From the NCBI GenBank assembly GCA_016342755.1, contig JAEINS010000030.1:1-49102 (forward strand): 49,102 bases of DNA, written 5' to 3'. Below the pieces are notes generated by a model. The model saw nothing but the letters and a program-made list of their open reading frames with translations, searched no databases and was not told the origin of the DNA. Source of the DNA: Melioribacteraceae bacterium. GTDB taxonomy: Bacteria > Bacteroidota > Ignavibacteria > Ignavibacteriales > Melioribacteraceae. How positions within the stretch are numbered: position 1 is the first letter of the stretch; each line of letters starts with the position of its first letter. A program made the translations under genes and the position numbers. This document shows positions 8,687-17,483 of this stretch, piece after piece.

Positions 8687-9496
8687 CTAATAAATTTCTG
8701 GAATAAAAGTTTGATCACCAATCGGCGGTCTTTTATAGCTTGCAATTTTTTTTCTTTCCGGTAATTCAATCGGATCGGGTGTTAAGTCAACATAATTAAA
8801 CTGACTTATAAAGTGATGGATACAATTTAATCTTGCTTTCTTTTTTGCATCAGCTTCTACAACATACCATGGAGACTGTTTAATATCAGTATACGCAAAC
8901 ATTTCGTCTTTGGCTTTTGAATATTCCACCCACTTTTCACGTGATTCTAAATCCATTGGACTAAGTTTCCATCGCTTAGTTATATCATGAATTCTACTTT
9001 GAAAACGTTTTTCCTGTTCATCATCACTAACTGAAAACCAATATTTTATTAGAGTAATACCAGACCGTATTAACATTCTTTCAAAATTAGGACATGATCG
9101 TAAAAACTCCTGGTGTTCTTCATCCGTACAGAATCCCATTACTTTTTCAACACCGGCTCTGTTATACCAGCTTCTATCAAATAATATTATCTCACCGGTC
9201 GCTGGAAGGTGCGGTACATAACGCTGAAAATACCATTGGGTTTTTTCTCTTTCAGTAGGAGTTCCTAATGCAACTACTTTGCACATTCTGGGATTAAGAC
9301 ACTCGGTTATTCTTTTTATAACTCCGCCTTTCCCGGCAGCATCCCGTCCTTCAAAAATAACAACTACTTTTTTATTTTCTTGTTTAATCCATTCTTGAAG
9401 TTTTACAAGTTCAATTTGCAATTTGTCAAGTTCTTTCAAATAAACTTTATTGGTTAATTTTTTCTTTTTGATTGTCTTATTTTTTTCTTTACTCAT
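8687..9496 (-). CDS. ppk2: Polyphosphate kinase 2 (class I type)
   Basis: Transfers phosphate between polyphosphate and nucleoside diphosphates, in this family usually in the direction of GTP or ATP formation. The 269-residue single-domain protein has the Walker A-like loop VIFEGRDAAGKGGVIKRI near residue 48. It also has YVPHLPATGEIILFDRSWYN near 93 with the Walker B/lid DRSWYNRAG, and IKYWFSVSDDEQEKRFQSR near 150. The basic lysine-rich N-terminus is typical. GAGGATAAA precedes the ATG. It is transcribed divergently from the SDR gene. Confidence 0.93.
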   Translation of the reverse strand: MSKEKNKTIKKKKLTNKVYLKELDKLQIELVKLQEWIKQENKKVVVIFEGRDAAGKGGVIKRITECLNPRMCKVVALGTPTEREKTQWYFQRYVPHLPATGEIILFDRSWYNRAGVEKVMGFCTDEEHQEFLRSCPNFERMLIRSGITLIKYWFSVSDDEQEKRFQSRIHDITKRWKLSPMDLESREKWVEYSKAKDEMFAYTDIKQSPWYVVEADAKKKARLNCIHHFISQFNYVDLTPDPIELPERKKIASYKRPPIGDQTFIPEIY

Positions 9497-9588
9497 TTTA
9501 TCCTCAAAAATATAATTGATATTGTACTTTCGATGAGTTTATCTTAAAATTAAGTAAATAATTTATTAATAGTTACAAAAGAATTTAT

Positions 9589-10365
9589 ATGAATATAAAA
9601 AGTAGATATGGTAATTGGGCTTTAATAACCGGCGCTTCGTCGGGTATTGGAAAAGAATTTGCTCATAGATTTGCGGAAATGAATATTAATCTAATTCTGA
9701 TTGCAAGGAGAGAAGAATTATTAAAATCAATTAAAACTGACTTAGAAGAAAGATTCAAAGTTGAAATAATTATTATTCCACTTAATTTGACTGACCATGA
9801 TTTTCTTAAAATAATAACAAAACGTATTGAAGGGAAAAAAGTTAATATTCTAATTAACAATGCCGGGATAGGCGCGCTGGGAGATTTTTTTAAAAACGAC
9901 ATAACTCAATATGAAGAAATCATAAAATTAAATTGTATTGCTCCAATAGTTTTAATAAAACATTTTGCTGATGAAATGATTAAAGAGGGGAAAGGTGCGT
10001 TAATATTTGTGGGTTCAGTTGTGGGAATATTACCTTCACCCAGAATGTCTATTTATTCTGCTTCTAAGGCTTTCTTAAATACCTTTGGAGAAAGTTTATG
10101 GAATGAGCTTAGTGATAGTGGTATTGATGTAATAACGATAATGCCGGGAAGTACTGATACTGAATTTCAAAGACTATCAAAAGGGAAAACTCTTAATATC
10201 AGAAGAGCAAAAGACGTTGTAAATACTACTTTGAAAAGCTTAGGGAAAAAGCCGGCTGCAATAGACGGATTATTAAATAAGCTGTTTTTTACAGGCTCAC
10301 GATTTTTCCCAAGAAAACTGATTTTAAAACTCAGTAAAAATATTTCTGACAAAATTAATAACTAA
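9589..10365 (+). CDS. Short-chain dehydrogenase/reductase
   Basis: Classical SDR of 258 residues, probably NADP-dependent. The cofactor loop is ALITGASSGIGKEF (TGxxxGxG) and the NAG motif is ILINNAGIGALGDFF. The catalytic set is Ser in FVGSVVGIL and Tyr/Lys in YSASKAFLNTF. It resembles the DltE/YqjQ-like group, whose substrates are poorly defined. The ATG has no clear Shine-Dalgarno sequence. Its stop lies four bases from the stop of the convergent AAA gene. Confidence 0.88.
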   Translation: MNIKSRYGNWALITGASSGIGKEFAHRFAEMNINLILIARREELLKSIKTDLEERFKVEIIIIPLNLTDHDFLKIITKRIEGKKVNILINNAGIGALGDFFKNDITQYEEIIKLNCIAPIVLIKHFADEMIKEGKGALIFVGSVVGILPSPRMSIYSASKAFLNTFGESLWNELSDSGIDVITIMPGSTDTEFQRLSKGKTLNIRRAKDVVNTTLKSLGKKPAAIDGLLNKLFFTGSRFFPRKLILKLSKNISDKINN

Positions 10366-10368
10366 GAA

Positions 10369-13300
10369 TTAGAACCTGATATCTTTTACATCATTTACTG
10401 TAATTGTAAGTAAATCTTCATTAGTAAGATCAGCTATATCCGCAATTCTTTCTTCCTGATTACTAATAGCTTTATATAATAAGCTTCTGGCAGTTCTTGC
10501 ATTACCAAAGTTTTTATCTCTATTATTATAGGCACTTGTGAAATACTCCATGAATAGCTGTAAAGCACCTTCATCCATTTTATAACCATTTTCATTGGCT
10601 ATTTTAACCGCAATTTCTAAAAGCTGTCTAGGAGTATAATCTTCAAATAAAAAGAAATTATCGAATCTGGAATTTAATCCGGGATTTGAATCTATGAAAT
10701 TCCGCATCTCATTAGTATAACCAGCAACTATAACTATAAACTGATTTCTATAATCTTCCATTCTTTTCAGCAAAGTTTCAATTGCTTCATGGCCAAAATC
10801 ATTCTCACCTTTTGATAACGTGTACGCTTCATCAATAAACAAAGTGCCGCCAAGCGCATCATGTATTATTTTATCGGTTTTAATAGCGGTCTGACCCTGA
10901 TAACCAGCTACTAAATCAGAACGGTCAACTTCTATTAAATGTCCTTTTTCCAGAATACCCATGTCTTTATAAATTTTACTTATAAGTCGTGCTATGGTAG
11001 TTTTGCCAGTTCCCGGATTCCCTACAAAAACAGAGTGTAGATTTTTGTCCATTATATTTAACCCACGTTCCTTTCGGAGCTGGGAAACCTTTATACTGTT
11101 TATTAATCCAGAGATTCCTTTTTTTACATTTTCTAAGCCAATTATATTATCAAGTTCGCTTAAAGATTTGTTAAGCATATCTTCATCAATTGCTATACGG
11201 TGATTTACTTTCTCAACTTTATCAAAACATTTAGTTATATCATCAACTGTAATTGTATAATATGTTTCCTTCGATCTATCAATTTCATTAAGGGATAATA
11301 CACGATTACTTAAATTCAATTTAGATTTATCAAATAATTTATGAACCGTTCGTGCGTTACCAAAGGTTTTATCACGTTCCCTGTAAATTTTATTCAGCTC
11401 TTTAACTAACACCTTTTCAGCATCTTCAGTTATAGTAAATTCATCGTCACGTAATTTTTTATTATAAATTTGAAATAATTCATCAGGGGAGTAGTCGTTA
11501 AAATTAAAGTAATGTGTAAATCTTGATTTCAACCCGGGATTTGATTCTAAGAATGATTTCATCTCTTCAGGATATCCAGCCGCAATTACAGCAAATTTTC
11601 CCTTGTAATCTTCCATTCGTTTCAGAAGTATATCTATAGCTTCTTTTCCAAAGTCCTGTGATGAATCACCCTTTTTAACAAGTGTATACGCTTCATCAAT
11701 AAAAAGAACTCCGCCCATAGCTTCTTTAATTTTCGCGTCAGTTTTCTGCGCCGTCTCGCCAATGTATTGTCCTACCAAATCTGCTCTGTCAACTTCTATT
11801 ACATGTCCGCTTTCCAGAATTCCCATTGAATTAAAAATATCCCCAATTAAACGGGCTATTGTAGTTTTACCGGTTCCCGGATTGCCCAGAAAAATGGAAT
11901 TGATTACAATATCATCAGTAGCTTTTAATCCGTGTTTTTCTCTTTCACTTTGGAACTTTAGGTAATTGACAAGGTTTTTAATACCATCTTTTATTTCAGG
12001 AAGACCTATAAAGTTATCAAGTTCTCTTAAAAGCTGCCCCAGATTTTTTTGATGTGAATGTGATATTTTAGTTTCTCTTTGTTGAACAGGTCTTTCAACT
12101 GCGCGTCTTTTAGGCGGAGCAATTATTTTTTTCTCATCAACTTGATAACTATCACCAATTTTAATTTCTTTAACACCGACTTTAAAATTGTCGACATAAA
12201 TTTCCAATTTACAAATACCTTCTTTAATATTTTCAATTGTCTGTGGAGCTAATGACTGGACAAATATTACAGAATCCCAATCACTTTTAATGCACAGTTC
12301 AAATGTTTTTTTGCTGATTTCAAAATCATTAATCGACCAGATTGAATGACCTTTAAGTTTTACATCTTTAATTTTATAATTCAGATTTTCAAAAACAATT
12401 TCAGCTCCAAGACTTTTTATATCAGTCAGTTTAAAGCTTGTGTAATATTTTCTTTTAGAAAGTGTTTTGTCTTCAACAATATTATAAGATTTGATAGAAA
12501 ATATTTTAAGATTAGAATTTTTTGAATAGAATTCTTGATCAGAACTTATTGATGTTTTATTATCACCCGATAGTTTCCCATCATCTTTTGAATCAGATTT
12601 AGTAAGAGAAGAATCTTTTCCTGCCAGAGTAGTAATTTTTTTGTAAAGCTGTTCAAAGTCATGATCATTTTTAAATAGCTCTTTTATCTCTTTAACCTTT
12701 GCCAAAGCCGGTCTATACTGATACAAATGCAACATTGATTCAATTTGAATTCTATGCGCATTTTTCCAAAGAGGTTCATATTTTTTATGCTCTAGAATAA
12801 TACCGGCTATAAATAATCCAAACCAATAATCTTTGTTTTTATTAGCTTCTTCACCCGATTTTAAATAACCTTTGGCTTTTCTAATATTAAAATTATTATC
12901 TTTTTTTATTTTTTTTGCTAACTCTAAAAATTCTTTTGCTTTTTCAATTTCGTTAGAAACGCTGCATAATAAAAGAAGTGCCTTGTTGCAGGCGTTTATC
13001 GCTTTTTCAAATTCACCATTACCGGCAAATGCTCTGCATTGCGCAAAATAGCTCCATGAAAGCAGATCTTTTTGTCTGTCTAAAGAGTAATTAATATCGG
13101 ATAAAGCACCTTCAAAGATGCTAAGTTTTGATAATAAATAACCTTTATAAAGTCTTGCCCTAATGGAATTAGGCTTTAGTTCAACCGCTCTATTAGCGTG
13201 TTCTATTGCTTTGGAAGTTTCTCCGTTTTCTAAAGAAGCCCATGCATAACAAATTTGCACATCCGCGTCATTTGGATTCACCTGATAAGCCTTAATTGCG

Positions 13301-13386
13301 CAATTTAGAGCTAAACGATTACGGCCATTTACAAGGTGATCAAATGCTTCATCTGCCAGTGCATTAATTCTTTCTTGATCCAACAC
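10369..13386 (-). CDS. TPR protein with two CbbX/EccA-type AAA+ domains
   Basis: A 1005-residue protein. Residues about 1-250 are TPR-like helical repeats (NPNDADVQICYAWASLENGE, AVELKPNSIRARLYKGYLLS). Residues about 290-420 form a beta-rich linker with no family I recognise. Two AAA+ modules follow, at about 450-700 and 745-1000, each with GNPGTGKTTIARLI (Walker A near 500 and 788), LFIDEAYTL (Walker B) and the GNARTxxxL element. These are the CbxX/CfxQ hallmarks seen in the rubisco activase CbbX and in the type VII secretion ATPase EccA. No rubisco or ESX genes are nearby. The start is GTG 13386 or TTG 13383, both after GGAG. Role unknown; a remodelling ATPase is likely. Confidence 0.8.
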   Translation of the reverse strand: MLDQERINALADEAFDHLVNGRNRLALNCAIKAYQVNPNDADVQICYAWASLENGETSKAIEHANRAVELKPNSIRARLYKGYLLSKLSIFEGALSDINYSLDRQKDLLSWSYFAQCRAFAGNGEFEKAINACNKALLLLCSVSNEIEKAKEFLELAKKIKKDNNFNIRKAKGYLKSGEEANKNKDYWFGLFIAGIILEHKKYEPLWKNAHRIQIESMLHLYQYRPALAKVKEIKELFKNDHDFEQLYKKITTLAGKDSSLTKSDSKDDGKLSGDNKTSISSDQEFYSKNSNLKIFSIKSYNIVEDKTLSKRKYYTSFKLTDIKSLGAEIVFENLNYKIKDVKLKGHSIWSINDFEISKKTFELCIKSDWDSVIFVQSLAPQTIENIKEGICKLEIYVDNFKVGVKEIKIGDSYQVDEKKIIAPPKRRAVERPVQQRETKISHSHQKNLGQLLRELDNFIGLPEIKDGIKNLVNYLKFQSEREKHGLKATDDIVINSIFLGNPGTGKTTIARLIGDIFNSMGILESGHVIEVDRADLVGQYIGETAQKTDAKIKEAMGGVLFIDEAYTLVKKGDSSQDFGKEAIDILLKRMEDYKGKFAVIAAGYPEEMKSFLESNPGLKSRFTHYFNFNDYSPDELFQIYNKKLRDDEFTITEDAEKVLVKELNKIYRERDKTFGNARTVHKLFDKSKLNLSNRVLSLNEIDRSKETYYTITVDDITKCFDKVEKVNHRIAIDEDMLNKSLSELDNIIGLENVKKGISGLINSIKVSQLRKERGLNIMDKNLHSVFVGNPGTGKTTIARLISKIYKDMGILEKGHLIEVDRSDLVAGYQGQTAIKTDKIIHDALGGTLFIDEAYTLSKGENDFGHEAIETLLKRMEDYRNQFIVIVAGYTNEMRNFIDSNPGLNSRFDNFFLFEDYTPRQLLEIAVKIANENGYKMDEGALQLFMEYFTSAYNNRDKNFGNARTARSLLYKAISNQEERIADIADLTNEDLLTITVNDVKDIRF

Positions 13387-13470
13387 ATCTCCAATTCAAG
13401 ATAAATAAATTAACTTATAACGAAGATATAATTTATATTAGAATTTTTCTCATAAAAATTTCAAATTCTA

Positions 13471-13498
13471 TTGTTAGAAACTTTTTTTATTATATTTC
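13471..13498 (+). promoter_or_regulatory. Possible Bacteroidota-type promoter of the lipoprotein gene
   Basis: TTG at 13471 and TATATTTC at 13491-13498 are separated by 17 bases. They approximate the -33 TTTG and -7 TAnnTTTG elements used by the Bacteroidota primary sigma factor, with one mismatch. A start near 13505 would give a leader of about 20 bases to ATG 13525. Confidence 0.35.
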
Positions 13499-13524
13499 GT
13501 CTAACAACCAAAATTGGAAAACTA

Positions 13525-14169
13525 ATGCGTTTTAAAATCATTATAATATTATTTCTCTCGTTGATAATTACTTCTTGTAATCTAAACCGATTAAGAGGAA
13601 ACGGATCAATGGATGAAATCTCTAAAGATTTAGATGCATTTGAAGGGATTGATATTGACGGTTCGTACAATGTAAAAGTATATGTTGGTAAATCTCCTTC
13701 CATTATCGTTAAGGCCGAAGATAATCTGATTGAATTTATTGAGACAAAAATTGTTAATGATATTTTGAAGATTTCAAATACGCGCCAATTATCACCAACT
13801 GAAGATATAGAACTAATAATTACTACAAATGAATTAGCGTTTCTTGAATCTTCCGGTGCAAATAATATTAGTGTTAATAAAATAACTACCAAACAATTTA
13901 AACTTAATTTTAATGGCGCAGGTTCTATTAAACTAGTTGGCAGGGCAAAAGACTTTGTAGCAAATATTTCTGGTGCCGGTAGTCTGGACGCTAAAGAATT
14001 GAAATCACAACATGTTGATATATCTATTTCTGGTGCTGCAAGTGCAGATGTTTTTGCTCTTAAATCTTTAGATGCTGTAGTTTCAGGTGTTGCGGCAATT
14101 GATTATTACGGAAATCCTGAAGAAATTCATAAAAGTGTATCGGGTTTGGCAACTATTTCTCAAAAATAA
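13525..14169 (+). CDS. Head-GIN (DUF2807) lipoprotein
   Basis: A 214-residue exported protein. The signal sequence MRFKIIIILFLSLIITSCNL ends in a lipobox-like LIITSC, so the mature protein is probably a lipoprotein. The rest is the repetitive beta-helix of the head-GIN domain (DUF2807), with motifs such as FEGIDIDGSYNVKVYVG, FNGAGSIKLVGRAKDF and ISGAGSLDAKELKSQHVDIS. The function of this family is unknown. I chose ATG 13525 rather than the in-frame TTG at 13471 because the signal peptide starts there. It is transcribed divergently from the AAA gene. Confidence 0.87.
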   Translation: MRFKIIIILFLSLIITSCNLNRLRGNGSMDEISKDLDAFEGIDIDGSYNVKVYVGKSPSIIVKAEDNLIEFIETKIVNDILKISNTRQLSPTEDIELIITTNELAFLESSGANNISVNKITTKQFKLNFNGAGSIKLVGRAKDFVANISGAGSLDAKELKSQHVDISISGAASADVFALKSLDAVVSGVAAIDYYGNPEEIHKSVSGLATISQK

Positions 14170-14267
14170 AAAAAATGGTATTATTTTTACATTAACCTTT
14201 CTTATTAACTTACCAACTAATAACTTTGCAATAGATTTTAATTAAAAATTAGGAATAAGGAAATACA

Positions 14268-14765
14268 ATGAGTGATAAACCAATTGTTGGAATTTTAATG
14301 GGCAGTGATTCTGATTTGCCTGTTATGAAAAAAGCATTTGATGTTTTAAAAGAATTTGAAGTACCGTTTGAAGTGAAAATAATATCGGCGCATAGAAATC
14401 CGGATATTCATGCTGAATATACAAAAACTGCTGTTGCCAGAGGACTTAAAGTAATTATTGCTGCTGCCGGAATGGCTGCTCATTTACCTGGTGTAACTGC
14501 CGGAAGTACTCCATTGCCGGTTATTGGTGTTCCTTTAAAAAGTAAATCTTTAGATGGTGTAGATGCGGTTTATTCAATTCTGCAAATGCCTCCGGGCGTT
14601 CCGGTTGCCACAGTAGCAATAGACGGCGCTAAAAATTCAGCTCTTTTGGCAATTCAAATTCTAAGTACAGGCGATGATTCTCTTCTTAAAAAAATGATTG
14701 ATTATAAAGAGAAAATGGGTGAAGAATCATATGCTAAGAATGAAAAATTAAAAGAATATTTATAA
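14268..14765 (+). CDS. purE: N5-carboxyaminoimidazole ribonucleotide mutase
   Basis: Class I PurE converts N5-CAIR to CAIR in purine synthesis, normally together with PurK, which is not in this window. The 165-residue length is typical. Motifs are GILMGSDSDLPVMKKA at the N-terminus, VKIISAHRNPDIHAEY near 40 with the catalytic histidine, and AAAGMAAHLPGVTAG near 70. AAGGAAATAC precedes the ATG. A strong terminator follows, so it is likely a single-gene unit. Confidence 0.97.
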   Translation: MSDKPIVGILMGSDSDLPVMKKAFDVLKEFEVPFEVKIISAHRNPDIHAEYTKTAVARGLKVIIAAAGMAAHLPGVTAGSTPLPVIGVPLKSKSLDGVDAVYSILQMPPGVPVATVAIDGAKNSALLAIQILSTGDDSLLKKMIDYKEKMGEESYAKNEKLKEYL

Positions 14766-14773
14766 TAGTTTAG

Positions 14774-14804
14774 GGCTCAGTTTTTTGAGCCTTTTATTTT
14801 TTTT
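14774..14804 (+). terminator. Intrinsic terminator of purE
   Basis: GGCTCA and TGAGCC form a six-base stem around a GTTTTT loop, followed by TTTTATTTTTTTT. It insulates the hydrogenase promoter region from purE. Confidence 0.88.
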
Positions 14805-14857
14805 CTAAATTGTTTTTTTAATTAGAACCTTCCTAATATCCTCACATCTTTTCATAG

Positions 14858-14875
14858 TTGAGAAAAATTTCTCAA
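14858..14875. promoter_or_regulatory. Rex-like operator, copy 1
   Basis: TTGAGAAAAATTTCTCAA is a perfect 8-2-8 palindrome, 18 bases long. It differs from the common Rex operator TTGTGAAN4TTCACAA by one symmetric change (T to A at position 4 of each half). It lies 138 bases before hydC1. No rex gene is in the window. Confidence 0.6.
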
Positions 14876-14888
14876 TTGATTCTTACCC

Positions 14889-14906
14889 ATGAGAAAAATT
14901 TCTCAA
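14889..14906. promoter_or_regulatory. Rex-like operator, copy 2
   Basis: ATGAGAAAAATTTCTCAA repeats copy 1 except for the first base. Centre-to-centre distance is 31 bases, about three helical turns, so two dimers would sit on the same face of the DNA. The pair is the only conspicuous structure between the purE terminator and the hydrogenase operon. Confidence 0.6.
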
Positions 14907-15012
14907 TTTATAAATGTAAATAAATATTTAACGTCTAAATTTACATGTTATTAAATTATTAAAAATGGCATATTAATTGTAAATAAATCTCAAAACATAA
15001 CTGAGGAGTATT

Positions 15013-15483
15013 ATGCACAATAATATTTTTAATAATTATCCGCCAAATGATAGAAGTAATTTAATTCCATTATTACAGGATGTTCAGGAAATTTATGGTT
15101 ATTTGCCTGAAGAGTCTTTATCTGATGTGGCTGAGTTTTTAGGAATGTCATTGAGTGGCGTTTATGGTGTAGCAACCTTTTATAATCAATTTAGATTAAA
15201 ACCTTTAGGGAAAAATGTAATTAGAGTTTGTAGAGGAACAGCATGCCACGTAAAAAATTCCGCAAATATCTTACAATCTTTAGAGACCGAATTAAATATT
15301 TTAGCTGGAGAAACCAGCAGGGATAAATTATTTACTTTAGAAACCGTTGCTTGCATTGGGGCATGCAGTATTGCACCTGTAATAAGTATTAACGACGAAT
15401 ATTACGGTAGATTAACAACAAAAGAAATTCCTAAGATTATTAAAAAATACCGTAATGAAGCTAAACAATTAGAGAGTGCATAA
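15013..15483 (+). CDS. hydC: [FeFe]-hydrogenase subunit HydC (NuoE-like)
   Basis: The 156-residue NuoE/HndA-like small subunit of a trimeric NAD-linked hydrogenase. It has an N-terminal helical bundle followed by a thioredoxin-like [2Fe-2S] domain with ligands in VCRGTACHV (C-x4-C) and ACIGACS (C-x3-C). It passes electrons next to the flavin site of HydB. GAGGAG stands a few bases before the ATG. The stop overlaps the next start (TAATG), so translation is probably coupled. First gene of the operon behind the Rex-like sites. Confidence 0.94.
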   Translation: MHNNIFNNYPPNDRSNLIPLLQDVQEIYGYLPEESLSDVAEFLGMSLSGVYGVATFYNQFRLKPLGKNVIRVCRGTACHVKNSANILQSLETELNILAGETSRDKLFTLETVACIGACSIAPVISINDEYYGRLTTKEIPKIIKKYRNEAKQLESA

Positions 15484-17456
15484 TGAAAAATTTTATAGAT
15501 TTAATAGAGCATTCACCAGAAAATCCGAACGAAGCATTTATTGCGCAGTGTACTGGCGGACCTTTAAATGAACATGATCATAATAAAGAAAATGAAATAA
15601 AAGAGCTTAACGAAGTTCTAAAATTTGAGAAACATGATAAACCATTAATTTTTATTGGAATGGGAACATGCGGTTTAGCATCTGGTGCCGGAAAAGTTAA
15701 AGACGAAGTTGAAAAAAAACTTGTTGAATTAAATATTGACGCGGAAATAATTCCAGTCGGATGTATTGGTTATTGTGCAAAAGAACCGATTATTGATATA
15801 AAACTTCCTGACGGTGATAGAATTTCGTATTGTGAAGTTACTCCTAAAGATGTAAAAAAACTTCTTGAAGAATCAATAATTAAAAAAGATATTTACGAAG
15901 AAAAAGTTCTTGGAACTCACGGTAAAACCAACGAGAAAGCTGATAACATTAATGAAATTCCTTTCTTCAGAAATCAGTTGAAAATTGTTTTAGAAAACTG
16001 CGGTATTATTGAGCCTACTTCAATTGATCAATACATTGTTGCTGATGGTTTTAAGGGTCTGGATAAAGTTCTTAGAAGAATGAAACCTGCCGATGTTGTT
16101 CAGGAAATGATTGATTCGGGATTACGCGGACGTGGCGGAGGCGGTTTTCCAACAGGTAAAAAATGGGAATTTGCGTATAAACAAAATACAGACAAAAAAT
16201 ATATAATCTGTAATGCTGATGAAGGTGATCCCGGTGCATTTATGGATAGATCAGTTTTAGAATCTGATCCATTCAGATTAATTGAAGGGATGATAATTGG
16301 GGCATATGCAATTGGTGCTTCATTCGGATATATCTATTGCAGAGCTGAATATCCATTGGCAATTGAAAGATTAGAAAAAAATATAAAAAAATGCCGGGAG
16401 TATGGTTTACTTGGCACAAATATATTAAACAGCGGATTTGATTTTGATCTTAAAATAAAAAAAGGTGCCGGTGCATTTGTTTGCGGTGAAGAAACTGCAC
16501 TTATTGCGTCAATTGAAGGTAAACGCGGGATGCCAAAACCGAGACCTCCGTATCCTGCTGTTGAAGGATTGTGGGGCAAACCAACAATAATAAATAATGT
16601 TGAAACTTTTTCAAATGTTCCTTCAATTATTCGTAAGGGTTCTGGCTGGTATTCTTCTATTGGAACTGAAAATAGCAAAGGTACAAAGGTATTTGCATTA
16701 AGCGGAAAAATTGCAAACTCCGGTTTGGTTGAAATACCGATGGGTGTAAGCCTTAGCGAAATTGTTTTTGATATTGGCGGTGGAATTCCTGATGGTAAAA
16801 AATTCAAAGCAATACAAATTGGCGGTCCTTCAGGAGGCTGTTTACCTGAAAGCGTAATCGATACAATAGTTGATTATGAATCCTTAAAAACTGTTGGTGC
16901 TATGATGGGTTCCGGCGGATTTGTTGTTATGGACGAAGACACTTGTATGGTTGACGTTGCAAAATTCTTTTTAACATTTATCCAAAATGAATCGTGCGGT
17001 AAATGTGTTCCTTGCCGTGAAGGTACAAAAAGGATGCTCGAAATTATTGAAAGAATTCCAATGAGTTACAGATCAAGTACAAACGGATTAGATCAATTAC
17101 AAAGATTTAAAGGTATAATACACTTACAAAGATTAGCCGATGTAATTAAAGATACTTCTTTATGCGGACTTGGACAAACAGCTCCAAATCCAATACTTTC
17201 CGGCTTAAGGTATTTCAAAGAAGAATATGAAGAACATTTATTTGATAGAGAATGTAAAGCCGGTGTTTGTAAGGAATTGTTAACATATACAATAAACAAC
17301 GATGTTTGTACCGGTTGTACATTATGTGCCAGAAAATGTCCGGTTGATGCTATTGTTGGTGATAAAAAACAACCTCATTATATAATAGAATCTAAATGTA
17401 TAAAATGTGGAATGTGTGTCGAATCATGCAAGTTCGATGCTGTTGCTGTTAACTAA
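15483..17456 (+). CDS. hydB: Electron-bifurcating type hydrogenase subunit HydB (NuoF-like)
   Basis: The 657-residue flavin subunit has the complete bifurcating layout. A thioredoxin-like N-terminal domain (cysteines 63, 94 and 98) is followed by the NuoF core with the NADH/FMN loop GRGGGGFPTGKKW near 213 and NADEGDPGAFMDR near 243. The [4Fe-4S] site is ESCGKCVPCREG with downstream CGLGQ near 560. Two C-terminal ferredoxin clusters lie in CTGCTLCARKCP and CIKCGMCVESC. The family oxidises NADH and reduced ferredoxin together to make H2, or the reverse. The C-terminal ferredoxin domain is what the second copy (24134-25342) lacks. Confidence 0.94.
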   Translation: MKNFIDLIEHSPENPNEAFIAQCTGGPLNEHDHNKENEIKELNEVLKFEKHDKPLIFIGMGTCGLASGAGKVKDEVEKKLVELNIDAEIIPVGCIGYCAKEPIIDIKLPDGDRISYCEVTPKDVKKLLEESIIKKDIYEEKVLGTHGKTNEKADNINEIPFFRNQLKIVLENCGIIEPTSIDQYIVADGFKGLDKVLRRMKPADVVQEMIDSGLRGRGGGGFPTGKKWEFAYKQNTDKKYIICNADEGDPGAFMDRSVLESDPFRLIEGMIIGAYAIGASFGYIYCRAEYPLAIERLEKNIKKCREYGLLGTNILNSGFDFDLKIKKGAGAFVCGEETALIASIEGKRGMPKPRPPYPAVEGLWGKPTIINNVETFSNVPSIIRKGSGWYSSIGTENSKGTKVFALSGKIANSGLVEIPMGVSLSEIVFDIGGGIPDGKKFKAIQIGGPSGGCLPESVIDTIVDYESLKTVGAMMGSGGFVVMDEDTCMVDVAKFFLTFIQNESCGKCVPCREGTKRMLEIIERIPMSYRSSTNGLDQLQRFKGIIHLQRLADVIKDTSLCGLGQTAPNPILSGLRYFKEEYEEHLFDRECKAGVCKELLTYTINNDVCTGCTLCARKCPVDAIVGDKKQPHYIIESKCIKCGMCVESCKFDAVAVN

Positions 17457-17483
17457 GAGAGAATTTGATAATTAGGAGTAATA

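Noticed and set aside
14858-14906. FNR/CRP site in front of hydrogenase 1
   Set aside because: Half-sites TTGAG and CTCAA are eight bases apart, whereas FNR sites have TTGAT and ATCAA four apart; length and symmetry fit Rex better.
14966-14981. TGGCA-N6-TTG resembling a sigma-54 (-24/-12) promoter before hydC1
   Set aside because: The -12 GC is GT here and no sigma-54 activator is encoded in the locus; one half-match in AT-rich DNA is weak.
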